This document shows, piece by piece, positions 43,634-51,093 of a stretch of 64,000 nucleotides of DNA (the stretch's first letter is position 1; every line of letters begins with the position of its first letter). The notes beneath the pieces are model-generated. The model did no database searches and had not been told where the DNA came from. It saw only the letters and a list, made by a program, of their open reading frames with translations. This DNA is from Streptococcus sp. oral taxon 431 (lineage in GTDB: Bacteria > Bacillota > Bacilli > Lactobacillales > Streptococcaceae), in the NCBI RefSeq assembly GCF_001553685.1, contig NZ_CP014264.1:1124001-1188000 (forward strand), read 5' to 3'. Both the position numbers and the translations under genes were made by a program.

Positions 43634-45300
43634 ACAATCAAGCTAAACTTTTTAAAATTGAAAATTATTTTGAAACTTTTGACCGTGATTGTGTTCTGCG
43701 AGCAAAAGAAGTTTTCGATGACTATTTTGATAAAGGAATTATTCTAAGTTACGATTTTGATCATAAGAAATGGGAAACTACAAATGAATATGCCAATATT
43801 AGCCTGTTTTTTAACATTTCTGAATTTCAATATAGGAGATTTTATCAATCATTTTTTCAGTTGTCTTATAAGGAATTTATCAATTACTTAAAAAGTTTTA
43901 TTGTTTTCTCAATGAAACAACATGTTTTAAAAACTTTACAGCTATTTCTAATGGATATTAAACAAATTATTAAAAATACAACCAAAGATACGTTTTTAGA
44001 TTTAGAAAATATTTCTGTAAAATTTCCTGGTTTATGTATTGACTTTTTCTCAAATCTTCCCTGTTCAGATGATAGTCAACTAAATCAACTATTGGAGCAA
44101 TTAGATAATAAATTAACTATCAACCTTCAAAAAAAGCAGAGGTCAAAACAGCAAAGACAATTAGCGCAATTTCAATCCTATTTTACTTTTAATGACATTT
44201 TAAATGATTATTGGTCTCAAACATTATCTAAGAAAGAACGTCTATTTTATTATCCATTGTATCTCTGGTGGCAGATTACAGCAATTTTACCTTTAAGGCC
44301 AAGAGAATTTCTTTTAATACAAAGAAACTGTTTAACCGAGAAAGATGGAAAATATTTTCTTACATTAAGGAGAAATATAATCAAAGGAAGGGATCGACTT
44401 GTTGCACATAAAATTTCTGAAGATTATACTTTGAATACTTATGAAATTACTAATTCATTAGCTTCTGAAATAAAGACTTACCTCAAACTTACGGAAAATA
44501 ATAATTCTACTAAATTAGATACATTATTTGTGACTGATCCTCATTATAACCGTTGGGGTCGTCGAACAGGTGTTAATAACCGATTTTTAACTTACACTAA
44601 TCTCAATACTATTTTGAGGTATTTTTTTAATGAGATTATTTCTCAAAAATACGGTTATCAAGTTAATTATTTTAGTTTTCCAGCTAGATTAGATGAAAAC
44701 GAGATTAATTTGATTCATATTGGGGATACGAGACACATTGCAATGATCAATTTAATTGCAGAAGGGGCTAGTCCTGTTACAGCTATGCTTTTAGCTGGTC
44801 ATGAAGATGTGACAACTTCATCTCACTATTTTTCAAATTTAAGCCAATTTATTGAATGTCGTAGTTATCAAATGTATCGTAAACTAACGAGTAAGAATAC
44901 GAATTACACCATAAGTAAGAGACAGCCATTTTATACAGCACAAGGACAATACATCACTTTAGAAAATAAAGGACGGTGTTACTCACCCCGCTTTGCGAAA
45001 GGTGATTATTCAGATTGTCTGAAAGTTATTAGTGAGCATGCAGAACTAGGTGCTTGTACGAGCTGCCCTTTTTACCGTAAAGCAGGTAAAGATTATTTTT
45101 CAATGGATAAAACATTTAAAAAGTCAGTTGATGAAAAAGCTATGGTTGTAGATGAAGCGATTAGAAAAGTTAGGCAAGGGAAAGGTCATATTGAAGATAT
45201 TGGAGAAGCTTTGTTGAAATTAAAAACAGTTAGCAATACCTATCAAGATTACTTAAATGCTAAACAACTATCTTTAGAGGAGAATAAGTCTAATGGCTAG
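43630..45300 (+). CDS. Tyrosine recombinase, IntB/TnpB-like
   Basis: This 556-aa protein is coupled to the preceding gene by a 4-nt overlap. Catalytic domain: Arg223 (LPLRPREF), Arg368 in HIGDTRHIA, His391 in LAGHEDVTTSS, and Tyr400 (HYFSN). The first His of the normal HxxR box is replaced (Gly365 three residues before Arg368). The C-terminal 120 residues carry CYSPRF...GDYSDC...GACTSCPFYRK, a Cys cluster also seen in Tn554 TnpB-like enzymes. Together with the IntA-like protein it likely handles the two ends of the element. Confidence 0.87.
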   Translation: MNNQAKLFKIENYFETFDRDCVLRAKEVFDDYFDKGIILSYDFDHKKWETTNEYANISLFFNISEFQYRRFYQSFFQLSYKEFINYLKSFIVFSMKQHVLKTLQLFLMDIKQIIKNTTKDTFLDLENISVKFPGLCIDFFSNLPCSDDSQLNQLLEQLDNKLTINLQKKQRSKQQRQLAQFQSYFTFNDILNDYWSQTLSKKERLFYYPLYLWWQITAILPLRPREFLLIQRNCLTEKDGKYFLTLRRNIIKGRDRLVAHKISEDYTLNTYEITNSLASEIKTYLKLTENNNSTKLDTLFVTDPHYNRWGRRTGVNNRFLTYTNLNTILRYFFNEIISQKYGYQVNYFSFPARLDENEINLIHIGDTRHIAMINLIAEGASPVTAMLLAGHEDVTTSSHYFSNLSQFIECRSYQMYRKLTSKNTNYTISKRQPFYTAQGQYITLENKGRCYSPRFAKGDYSDCLKVISEHAELGACTSCPFYRKAGKDYFSMDKTFKKSVDEKAMVVDEAIRKVRQGKGHIEDIGEALLKLKTVSNTYQDYLNAKQLSLEENKSNG

Positions 45301-46006
45301 AAAGAAATCAATTTCTGATGATGAATTGATTCATTTGTTTGAACAGTATTTAATTTCCCAGTGTTCCTGTGATTTAAGCTTGGTAAAAATCCCTCGGTTT
45401 GGTGACTATGTTAGGAATAATGGCTATCAAAATGTTGCGGATACAACCATTAGACGTAATAAAAGATTCAGGGATTTTTTAAAAGAAAGTGAAATTAAAT
45501 ACCAAGATGAAAATTATGAAGCTGTAATTACTTATAAGACCATAGATCCTGACAATTTTATGGCAAAAAATCGTGCTCCAGGTGCTATGAAAAGAGCATT
45601 GGTGGAAATTAGCCAATACTACAAGAAAATAGCAAACATTGCGGCCAGCTATAAACAAGAAGCAGATAAGTTACGTAGTTTAAATTCTGAACTACAGTCA
45701 ACTAATGAAGATTTAAAACAGAAGCTACAAAGAGAAAATGAGTTAAGTGATGAGAATCAAAAACTATTACAAATAATCAAAACAAGTGTCTATCCAGAAA
45801 TTGCGAATGAGCTTTTAAAAGAAGAAGGATTGTTAAAATATTCTCAAAAGGTTATCAGTGAGGATTTCCTAGCAGACAATATCATCACCGCTGATTCAGA
45901 AATAGATTTTCATTCTGGTGGTCTTATTGAACAAGAAAATCCTCAAAAATCAACTAAAGTGGTTTCTATTAAAAACTTACTAGACAGCAAAACTAATTAT
46001 AAATGA
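45293..46006 (+). CDS. TnpC/CDS4-like coiled-coil protein
   Basis: This 237-aa protein overlaps the IntB-like gene by 8 nt. The N terminus looks like a small DNA-binding helical domain (PRFGDYVRNNGYQNVADTTI, about 34-53). Residues 100-165 form a coiled coil (EISQYYKKIANIAASYKQEA and on). The C terminus is disordered and polar. Size, position and architecture match TnpC of Tn554 or the fourth gene of SE-type elements, which affects orientation or efficiency of transposition. Assigned by context and shape. Confidence 0.72.
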   Translation: MARKKSISDDELIHLFEQYLISQCSCDLSLVKIPRFGDYVRNNGYQNVADTTIRRNKRFRDFLKESEIKYQDENYEAVITYKTIDPDNFMAKNRAPGAMKRALVEISQYYKKIANIAASYKQEADKLRSLNSELQSTNEDLKQKLQRENELSDENQKLLQIIKTSVYPEIANELLKEEGLLKYSQKVISEDFLADNIITADSEIDFHSGGLIEQENPQKSTKVVSIKNLLDSKTNYK

Positions 46007-46014
46007 GGAAAGAA

Positions 46015-47862
46015 ATGAACAAGAAAGTTAAAGATAATCCAGCTATTTACATGTACTGGGATCAAAAACGAAATGTTCTTGACCCCAAAAAATTATCGTC
46101 AAATAGTTTAAAATATGCCTATTGGTCTTGCCCTTATTGTCAACACCATTGGGAAGCGAAAATCATTGATGTGCAGCTTGACAGTTATGAATATCTTAGG
46201 TGTTGCCCCCATTGTGGATTAGGTGAACGTTCCATTGATGAAAATGAGAGCGTCCTTCAGGTTTATCCCGATTTCAGAAATTATATAAACTACAGCATTG
46301 AGCGAGATGAAGAATTAGATGAGAAACTTCTTACCTTGCCGTTCAATAGTAAAAGAAAATTCAATTTTAAATGTCCGACGTGTCAATTAAGTTGGAAAGA
46401 TTCTGCGACAAATAAGAGGTTATTTCAACTAACAAGTGGGGATTTATTTCATTTTGGCTGCAATGAAACTTCCTATCATTGCGATTACAAATCAATTTAT
46501 CCAAATTTAGCTAAAATCTATAGCGAACATTTAAACAAATTTAAATTTAACGAACTGAAGCTGAGTTACAATATAACAGTACCTATCCATTGGGAATGTG
46601 ATAAGTGTCATTGCAAATTTGAATTATCTATTGATAGATTATTGAACCGAATTAAAAGAAGTGGTCATTACTGTTTGGAGTGTCATTCTTCATTTGAAGA
46701 GTTATTGGATAAAGATTTTGATGTTTCTCCTCTATCTTTTTTAAATTCTTCCATGCTCAAGGAGTGGTCTAAAAGGAACAATAATACACCTAATCAAGTT
46801 GATGTATTATCTAATGTTCATGTGTTATGGGAATGTACGAATTGTCACGGAGAGTATTCATGCTCACTATTTGAAAAAACAGATAGGTCTTGTCCATTTT
46901 GTTCAAATAGAGAAAAACTTCAGGATTTTAATACACTAAATGAAACACATCCCTATTTGAGGGAATTTTGGGACCTCAGTAATGAAAGGGATTTTTCCGA
47001 ATATTGGTTTAAGTCAAATAATGTAGTTAGTTGGGTTTGTCCTTGTTGTAAAATCAACTTTCAATGTAGCCCAGCCGAAATGATCAGTCGAACCGATTTA
47101 GAAAATCAAAACTTTCAAACATGTCCCAATCAATGTGACTGGAGGACTGAGGTATTTAAAAATAATATTTTCCTTAAAGAACCAAAACTCATCAAAGAAT
47201 GGAGCGATAAAAATAAAATTCCTATTCATTTATCTCAGACAACAATAGAAACGAAAAAATATTGGTGGGATTGTTCAAAGTGTCATGGGACATATTTATG
47301 TTCTATCCCAATTCGAAGAGAAGTTTCTCAGTGTTGTCCTTTCTGTAACAACGATAAGCCTCTGAATGGGTATAATACATTTGATTATTTGTACCCTGAA
47401 CTAGCAAAATTGTGGGCACCAAATAATAAAGTCTCAATAGATAGTTTTGTTCCATTATTAACTGAAAAAAGGTTTTATTTATGGCGCTGCAAAGAATGTA
47501 ACTTCGAATTTCATGAGCGCTTCAGCATTATATTAAATAAGTATTTAAATTCCGAGACAAAAGATCTTAAAGAAATGTGTCCATTTTGTGCAGAATTAAA
47601 AGAAAGACAAGATAATATCTCATTTGAAGATTTGATGAACGAGTGGGACTATCTTAACAATCTTATTCTAGGGGATCCAGAAAGAATCCCAAATAATACG
47701 CAATTAAGATTTTGGTGGATTTGTAAGAATAATCCAGAGCATCGTTATAGAATGGCTATTGTAGATAAGATTGCAAATGTAAAACGATCTATCGAGCCAT
47801 GCATATTTTGTAAAGGGCGTAGACGAAAAAGAGAACATTTTGTTCCTTATAGGAAAATTTAA
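46015..47862 (+). CDS. Multi zinc-ribbon protein (DUF4379-like repeats)
   Basis: I start this 615-aa protein at ATG 46015, which has GAGGAAAG upstream; ATG 46003 overlaps the previous stop but lacks a ribosome site. It is built of repeated modules with the pattern W-x-C-x2-C...C-P-x-C: YWSCPYCQHHWEA, NFKCPTCQLSWKD, HWECDKCHCKFEL, LWECTNCHGEYSC, SWVCPCCKINFQC, WWDCSKCHGTYLC, LWRCKECNFEFHE. Each resembles the probable zinc-ribbon domain DUF4379. No nuclease domain follows, unlike many relatives. It may bind element ends or target DNA. It is the last gene of the recombinase operon. Confidence 0.8.
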   Translation: MNKKVKDNPAIYMYWDQKRNVLDPKKLSSNSLKYAYWSCPYCQHHWEAKIIDVQLDSYEYLRCCPHCGLGERSIDENESVLQVYPDFRNYINYSIERDEELDEKLLTLPFNSKRKFNFKCPTCQLSWKDSATNKRLFQLTSGDLFHFGCNETSYHCDYKSIYPNLAKIYSEHLNKFKFNELKLSYNITVPIHWECDKCHCKFELSIDRLLNRIKRSGHYCLECHSSFEELLDKDFDVSPLSFLNSSMLKEWSKRNNNTPNQVDVLSNVHVLWECTNCHGEYSCSLFEKTDRSCPFCSNREKLQDFNTLNETHPYLREFWDLSNERDFSEYWFKSNNVVSWVCPCCKINFQCSPAEMISRTDLENQNFQTCPNQCDWRTEVFKNNIFLKEPKLIKEWSDKNKIPIHLSQTTIETKKYWWDCSKCHGTYLCSIPIRREVSQCCPFCNNDKPLNGYNTFDYLYPELAKLWAPNNKVSIDSFVPLLTEKRFYLWRCKECNFEFHERFSIILNKYLNSETKDLKEMCPFCAELKERQDNISFEDLMNEWDYLNNLILGDPERIPNNTQLRFWWICKNNPEHRYRMAIVDKIANVKRSIEPCIFCKGRRRKREHFVPYRKI

Positions 47863-47892
47863 AAAACAGGTTCAAATTTGAACTTGTTTTTT
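47861..47892 (+). terminator. Terminator of the recombinase operon
   Basis: AAAAAACAGGTTCAAA and TTTGAACTTGTTTTTT are complementary, directly after the stop codon. Confidence 0.88.
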
Positions 47893-47906
47893 ATCATAGA
47901 TTTTTA

Positions 47907-48034
47907 TAAAGTACATTATTTTAAAAGATTGTATTTTTAGTTTTCAAGTAGATAGTGTACAGAATTTTAGTATGCGAAAGATTTAGTTTTCACGGGAATA
48001 AAGTACATTATTTCGAGAAAAATTTTTTCCAGTT
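47907..48034 (+). repeat. Right-end region R5 of the island
   Basis: Three GTACA-type motifs (47911, 47956, 48003), including GTACATTATTTT, which also occurs in L1. It ends AAATTTTTTCCAGTT, like R3 and R4. The dif site starts about 24 bp beyond. Confidence 0.65.
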
Positions 48035-48057
48035 AATTGTTAATATCTCCTATATCA

Positions 48058-48088
48058 TCTTTCCGAAAAACTATAATTTTCTTGAAAA
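48058..48088 (+). other. dif: Chromosome dimer resolution site dif(SL)
   Basis: The 31 bp read TCTTTCCGAAAAACTATAAT then TTTCTTGAAAA. They match the streptococcal/lactococcal dif(SL) consensus, with half-sites TTCCGAAAAAC and TTTTCTTGAAAA around a short core. Its place just upstream of xerS is the known arrangement and marks the replication terminus. Confidence 0.93.
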
Positions 48089-48110
48089 ATATATCTAGCT
48101 ATGCTATACT
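48082..48110 (+). promoter_or_regulatory. xerS promoter overlapping dif
   Basis: -35 TTGAAA (48082-48087) lies inside the right arm of dif; -10 TATACT (48105-48110) with 17-bp spacing. XerS bound at dif would cover its own -35. Confidence 0.75.
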
Positions 48111-48138
48111 ACTAGTATAGAAAGATTTGGAGAAAAAC

Positions 48139-49209
48139 ATGAAACGCGAGATCTTATTAGAACGTATTGATAAGCTCAAACAAGTTATGCCCTGGTATGT
48201 TCTTGAATACTATCAATCGAAACTGGCTGTACCATACAGTTTTACGACCTTGTACGAATACTTAAAGGAATACGATCGATTTTTCATCTGGGTTTTGGAA
48301 TCTGGTATATCAGATGCTGACACCATAGCAAATATTCCTTTAGATGTTCTTGAGAACATGACAAAGAAAGACATGGAATCTTTTATTCTTTACTTACGTG
48401 AACGTCCACTACTCAATGCCAATACGACGAAAAACGGGGTATCTCAAACAACCATTAACCGTACCCTTTCGGCACTTTCTAGTCTTTATAAGTATTTGAC
48501 TGAGGAGGTTGAAAATGAACAAGGTGAACCTTATTTCTATCGCAATGTTATGAAGAAGGTTGCTACCAAGAAAAAGAAAGAAACTTTAGCTGCACGGGCT
48601 GAGAATATCAAGCAAAAACTCTTTTTAGGCGATGAAACAGAGGGATTTTTGAATTATATAGATGAGATATACCCTAAAACTCTCTCAAATCGAGCCTTAT
48701 CGTCCTTTAACAAGAATAAGGAGCGAGATTTAGCCATCATTGCACTCCTTCTTGCCTCTGGTGTCCGTCTCTCCGAAGCAGTTAACCTTGATCTTCGAGA
48801 TCTAAACCTTAAAATGATGGTGATTGACGTCACTCGAAAGGGTGGAAAAAGAGACTCAGTCAATGTTGCTGCCTTTGCTAAACCCTATTTAGAGCAATAT
48901 CTCGCTATTCGAGACAAACGTTATAAGACAGAGAAGACCGATATAGCCCTATTCTTAACCTTGTATCGAGGCGTTCCGAATCGGATTGATGCTTCTAGTG
49001 TTGAAAAAATGGTCGCCAAGTATTCGGAAGACTTCAAAGTTCGGGTAACTCCCCACAAACTACGCCATACTCTTGCAACCCGTCTATATGATGCGACCAA
49101 ATCCCAAGTTTTGGTAAGTCATCAACTAGGACATGCTAGCACACAGGTAACGGACTTGTATACGCATATCGTTAATGACGAACAGAAAAATGCCTTGGAT
49201 AGTTTGTGA
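48139..49209 (+). CDS. xerS: Tyrosine recombinase XerS
   Basis: This 356-aa protein, with FtsK, resolves chromosome dimers at dif in streptococci, which have one Xer protein and not two. Catalytic residues: Arg in SGVRLSEAV, His-x-x-Arg in [10 protein letters not shown], His in LGHAST and Tyr in TDLYTHI. I start at ATG 48139 ([10 protein letters not shown]), with TTTGGAGAA 8 nt upstream; an in-frame TTG at 48127 overlaps that ribosome site. The length equals that of known XerS proteins. It is monocistronic, with a terminator at 49248. Confidence 0.96.
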   Translation: MKREILLERIDKLKQVMPWYVLEYYQSKLAVPYSFTTLYEYLKEYDRFFIWVLESGISDADTIANIPLDVLENMTKKDMESFILYLRERPLLNANTTKNGVSQTTINRTLSALSSLYKYLTEEVENEQGEPYFYRNVMKKVATKKKKETLAARAENIKQKLFLGDETEGFLNYIDEIYPKTLSNRALSSFNKNKERDLAIIALLLASGVRLSEAVNLDLRDLNLKMMVIDVTRKGGKRDSVNVAAFAKPYLEQYLAIRDKRYKTEKTDIALFLTLYRGVPNRIDASSVEKMVAKYSEDFKVRVTPHKLRHTLATRLYDATKSQVLVSHQLGHASTQVTDLYTHIVNDEQKNALDSL

Positions 49210-49212
49210 GAT

Positions 49213-49230
49213 ACATAATATAAATTATGT
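49213..49230. repeat. ACATAAY-N4-RTTATGT hairpin, copy 2
   Basis: ACATAAT-ATAA-ATTATGT begins 3 nt after the xerS stop. Confidence 0.6.
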
Positions 49231-49247
49231 AACGTTTTCGTATTAAA

Positions 49248-49290
49248 AAAAGAGCGTAGGCTTTTTTATGGAATCTTACGCTCTTTTATT
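49248..49290. terminator. Bidirectional terminator
   Basis: AAAAGAGCGTA (49248-49258) pairs with TACGCTCTTTT (49277-49287). It ends xerS and the opposing minus-strand relic. Confidence 0.88.
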
Positions 49291-49294
49291 CTTT

Positions 49295-50002
49295 CTATAA
49301 AAATTCGATCCAATAATTACGGTGTGGCTCAATAATGACTGGTTTTCCCCAGAATGATTTTAGATAGGCCAAGTTTGCAGGGGTGACTGGTCTTTTTTCA
49401 CCATTGTACTTCTCTGCACTCTCTTCCGTTAGAAAGCATTTAACTGCTTCATATGGTGTACCATCGCTCGCTATTCGATCAATTCCTAAATAAGCAATTT
49501 CATCACCGTCTTTTGGAAAATCTGTAAATAGTTTACCAATAAAATAAACCATTTTATCTTTCATTAATTCATAAGCCTTACTATTTTCCAGTCTGTTATT
49601 CGCTGTAGCGTACATAATACAAAAACTATCCACAATATCTTTCAAAGGCATTAATTCTTCTTTGCTGACTATAATTTCGTCGGGAGCAAGCCCACCAATG
49701 ATTTAGTTTTTATAATGAGGTTGCTGAATGATATTATCTAAAGCCATTCCCAATGCTAGTTGGACAGCTTGATAACCTAATGGTTCTAGCTCTTGCTTTT
49801 TCTGGTCAAGGTGTTCTTGTGTAATACTGATATTCAAATCATATGGACTTGAAGGTTGTTGCTTGCTAAAAAAAGCCACTACTATACGATCTAACTGTTC
49901 AAATAGACCAAGTTTTTCACTGAAATTTTTATCATCGAATATAATCCCCTTTTTTTGTTCAGATTTCCTCTTTATTCTACTCTCATTATTTTTGAATATC
50001 AA
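49295..50002 (-). pseudogene. Decayed SseB-like gene with in-frame stop
   Basis: One minus-strand frame runs from about 50002 to 49295, interrupted by TAA at 49705-49703. Upstream part: KLGLFEQLDRIVVAFFSKQQ and LGYQAVQLALGMALDN. Downstream part: IIGGLAPDEIIVSKEELMPL to FWGKPVIIEPHRNYWIEFL, which resembles SseB-family C termini. The second part has no start codon before Met at 49651. The apparent N terminus overlaps the lplA terminator, so the true start is missing as well. Read as a dead gene. Confidence 0.6.
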
Positions 50003-50011
50003 GTCTAAGAT

Positions 50012-50042
50012 AAAAGATATCCATGTTAAATGGATATCTTTT
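50012..50042 (-). terminator. Terminator of the aco-lplA operon
   Basis: AAAAGATATCCAT (50012-50024) and ATGGATATCTTTT (50030-50042) form a perfect 13-bp stem, right after the lplA stop. Confidence 0.88.
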
Positions 50043-50045
50043 ACT

Positions 50046-51035
50046 TTATTCCACCACAGCCTCAGCAATTTCTTCTGCAGTGATTCCTGCGAAGTAACGA
50101 CCTAGGTTAATGGTTTGAAGGGCTTTGAGGACATCTTCACGTTCGTATTTGACGCTACGAAGGACATCTTCTACTGCTGCAACATCTTCGATACCAAAGA
50201 AGTCTCCATAAATCTTGATGTCTTGGATTTTGGATTCAATGACGTTAGCGAAGATTTCAACCTTACCGCTTGGGAATTTAGTTCCTCGACGGACGTTGTA
50301 TTCAGGTGATTTCCCATAGTTCCAGTCCCAAGTTCCAAACTTAGTATCTTTGATACGATTAATTTCAGCTAATTCTTCGTCTGAGAATACATACTCAGTC
50401 ATCTCAGGGTATTCTTTTTTCATATACTCCAAAAGTAAGTCACGGAATTCTTCGACAGTGATTTTTTCTGGCAATTCATCGATGATGTTGGTCACTCGAG
50501 CACGGACTGATTTAACCCCTTTTGATTCAAACTTATCTTTAGACACTTTAAGTGCGTTAGCTAGGACTGACAAATCCACGTCAAAGAGAAGACAACCATG
50601 GTGCATGATACGGCCATTGATATAGGCTTGTGCATTTCCACAGAATTTCTTACCGTCAATTTCCAAGTCGTTACGGCCTGTAAATTCAGCTTTAACACCA
50701 AGTTCAGTCAAGGTATTGATAACCGGAGTAGAGAAGCTCTTGAAGTCAAAAGCCTTGTTTTCATCTTCTTTTGAAATGATTGTATAGTTAAGGTTGTTCA
50801 AATCATGGTAAACAGCTCCACCACCACTGATTCGTCGGACTACTTCAATTCCATTTTCACGAACATAGTCACGGTTAATTTCTTCGATGGTATTTTGGTG
50901 ACGACCTACAATGATAGATGGTTTGTTGATCCAAAGAAGGAAGATTTGATCTTCATCAAGAAGATGTTTAAAAGCGTACTCCTCTAAAGCAATATTAAAG
51001 GCAGTGTCGTTTGAATGATTGATAATGTATTTCAT
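50046..51035 (-). CDS. lplA: Lipoate-protein ligase A
   Basis: This 329-aa enzyme activates lipoate with ATP and attaches it to lipoyl domains. The family motif RRISGGGAVYHD lies at about residues 67-78, and RVTNIIDELPEKIT leads into the C-terminal domain, so both domains are present. It is last in the acoABCL-lplA operon, where it can load the single lipoyl domain carried by AcoL. Streptococci cannot make lipoate and depend on salvage, which fits this location. Confidence 0.95.
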   Translation of the reverse strand: MKYIINHSNDTAFNIALEEYAFKHLLDEDQIFLLWINKPSIIVGRHQNTIEEINRDYVRENGIEVVRRISGGGAVYHDLNNLNYTIISKEDENKAFDFKSFSTPVINTLTELGVKAEFTGRNDLEIDGKKFCGNAQAYINGRIMHHGCLLFDVDLSVLANALKVSKDKFESKGVKSVRARVTNIIDELPEKITVEEFRDLLLEYMKKEYPEMTEYVFSDEELAEINRIKDTKFGTWDWNYGKSPEYNVRRGTKFPSGKVEIFANVIESKIQDIKIYGDFFGIEDVAAVEDVLRSVKYEREDVLKALQTINLGRYFAGITAEEIAEAVVE

Positions 51036-51093
51036 AAGATACCTTCTAATACGATAGAGACTGGAAAATAATTCCAGTCTAGTCTATCTATTT

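Larger units (their letters stand above)
22827..48034. mobile_element. Accreted integrative-element island between ClC gene and dif
   Basis: About 25 kb inserted between two conserved core segments (rbgA-rnhB-clc and xerS-lplA-aco). The outer ends are L1 (AAAACTAAAAGTTT) and R5 (TTTTTTCCAGTT), imperfect inverted repeats of each other. Further L-type and R-type ends occur inside at 25766-26132, 29643-29820 and 40036-40133, so the island looks like four units laid side by side. Only the last carries recombinase genes. Cargo includes a MEGA macrolide module, a TetR-ABC exporter cassette and several likely defence genes. Ends are judged by eye and the exact target bases are not resolved. Confidence 0.7.

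Noticed and set aside
48127..48138. TTG start four codons before the xerS ATG
   Set aside because: It lies in the GGAG ribosome site of ATG 48139, and known XerS begins [10 protein letters not shown].
50003..50068. Start codon at 50068 for the SseB-like relic
   Set aside because: This part overlaps the 3' end of lplA and its 13-bp terminator stem, so it cannot be a genuine N terminus.
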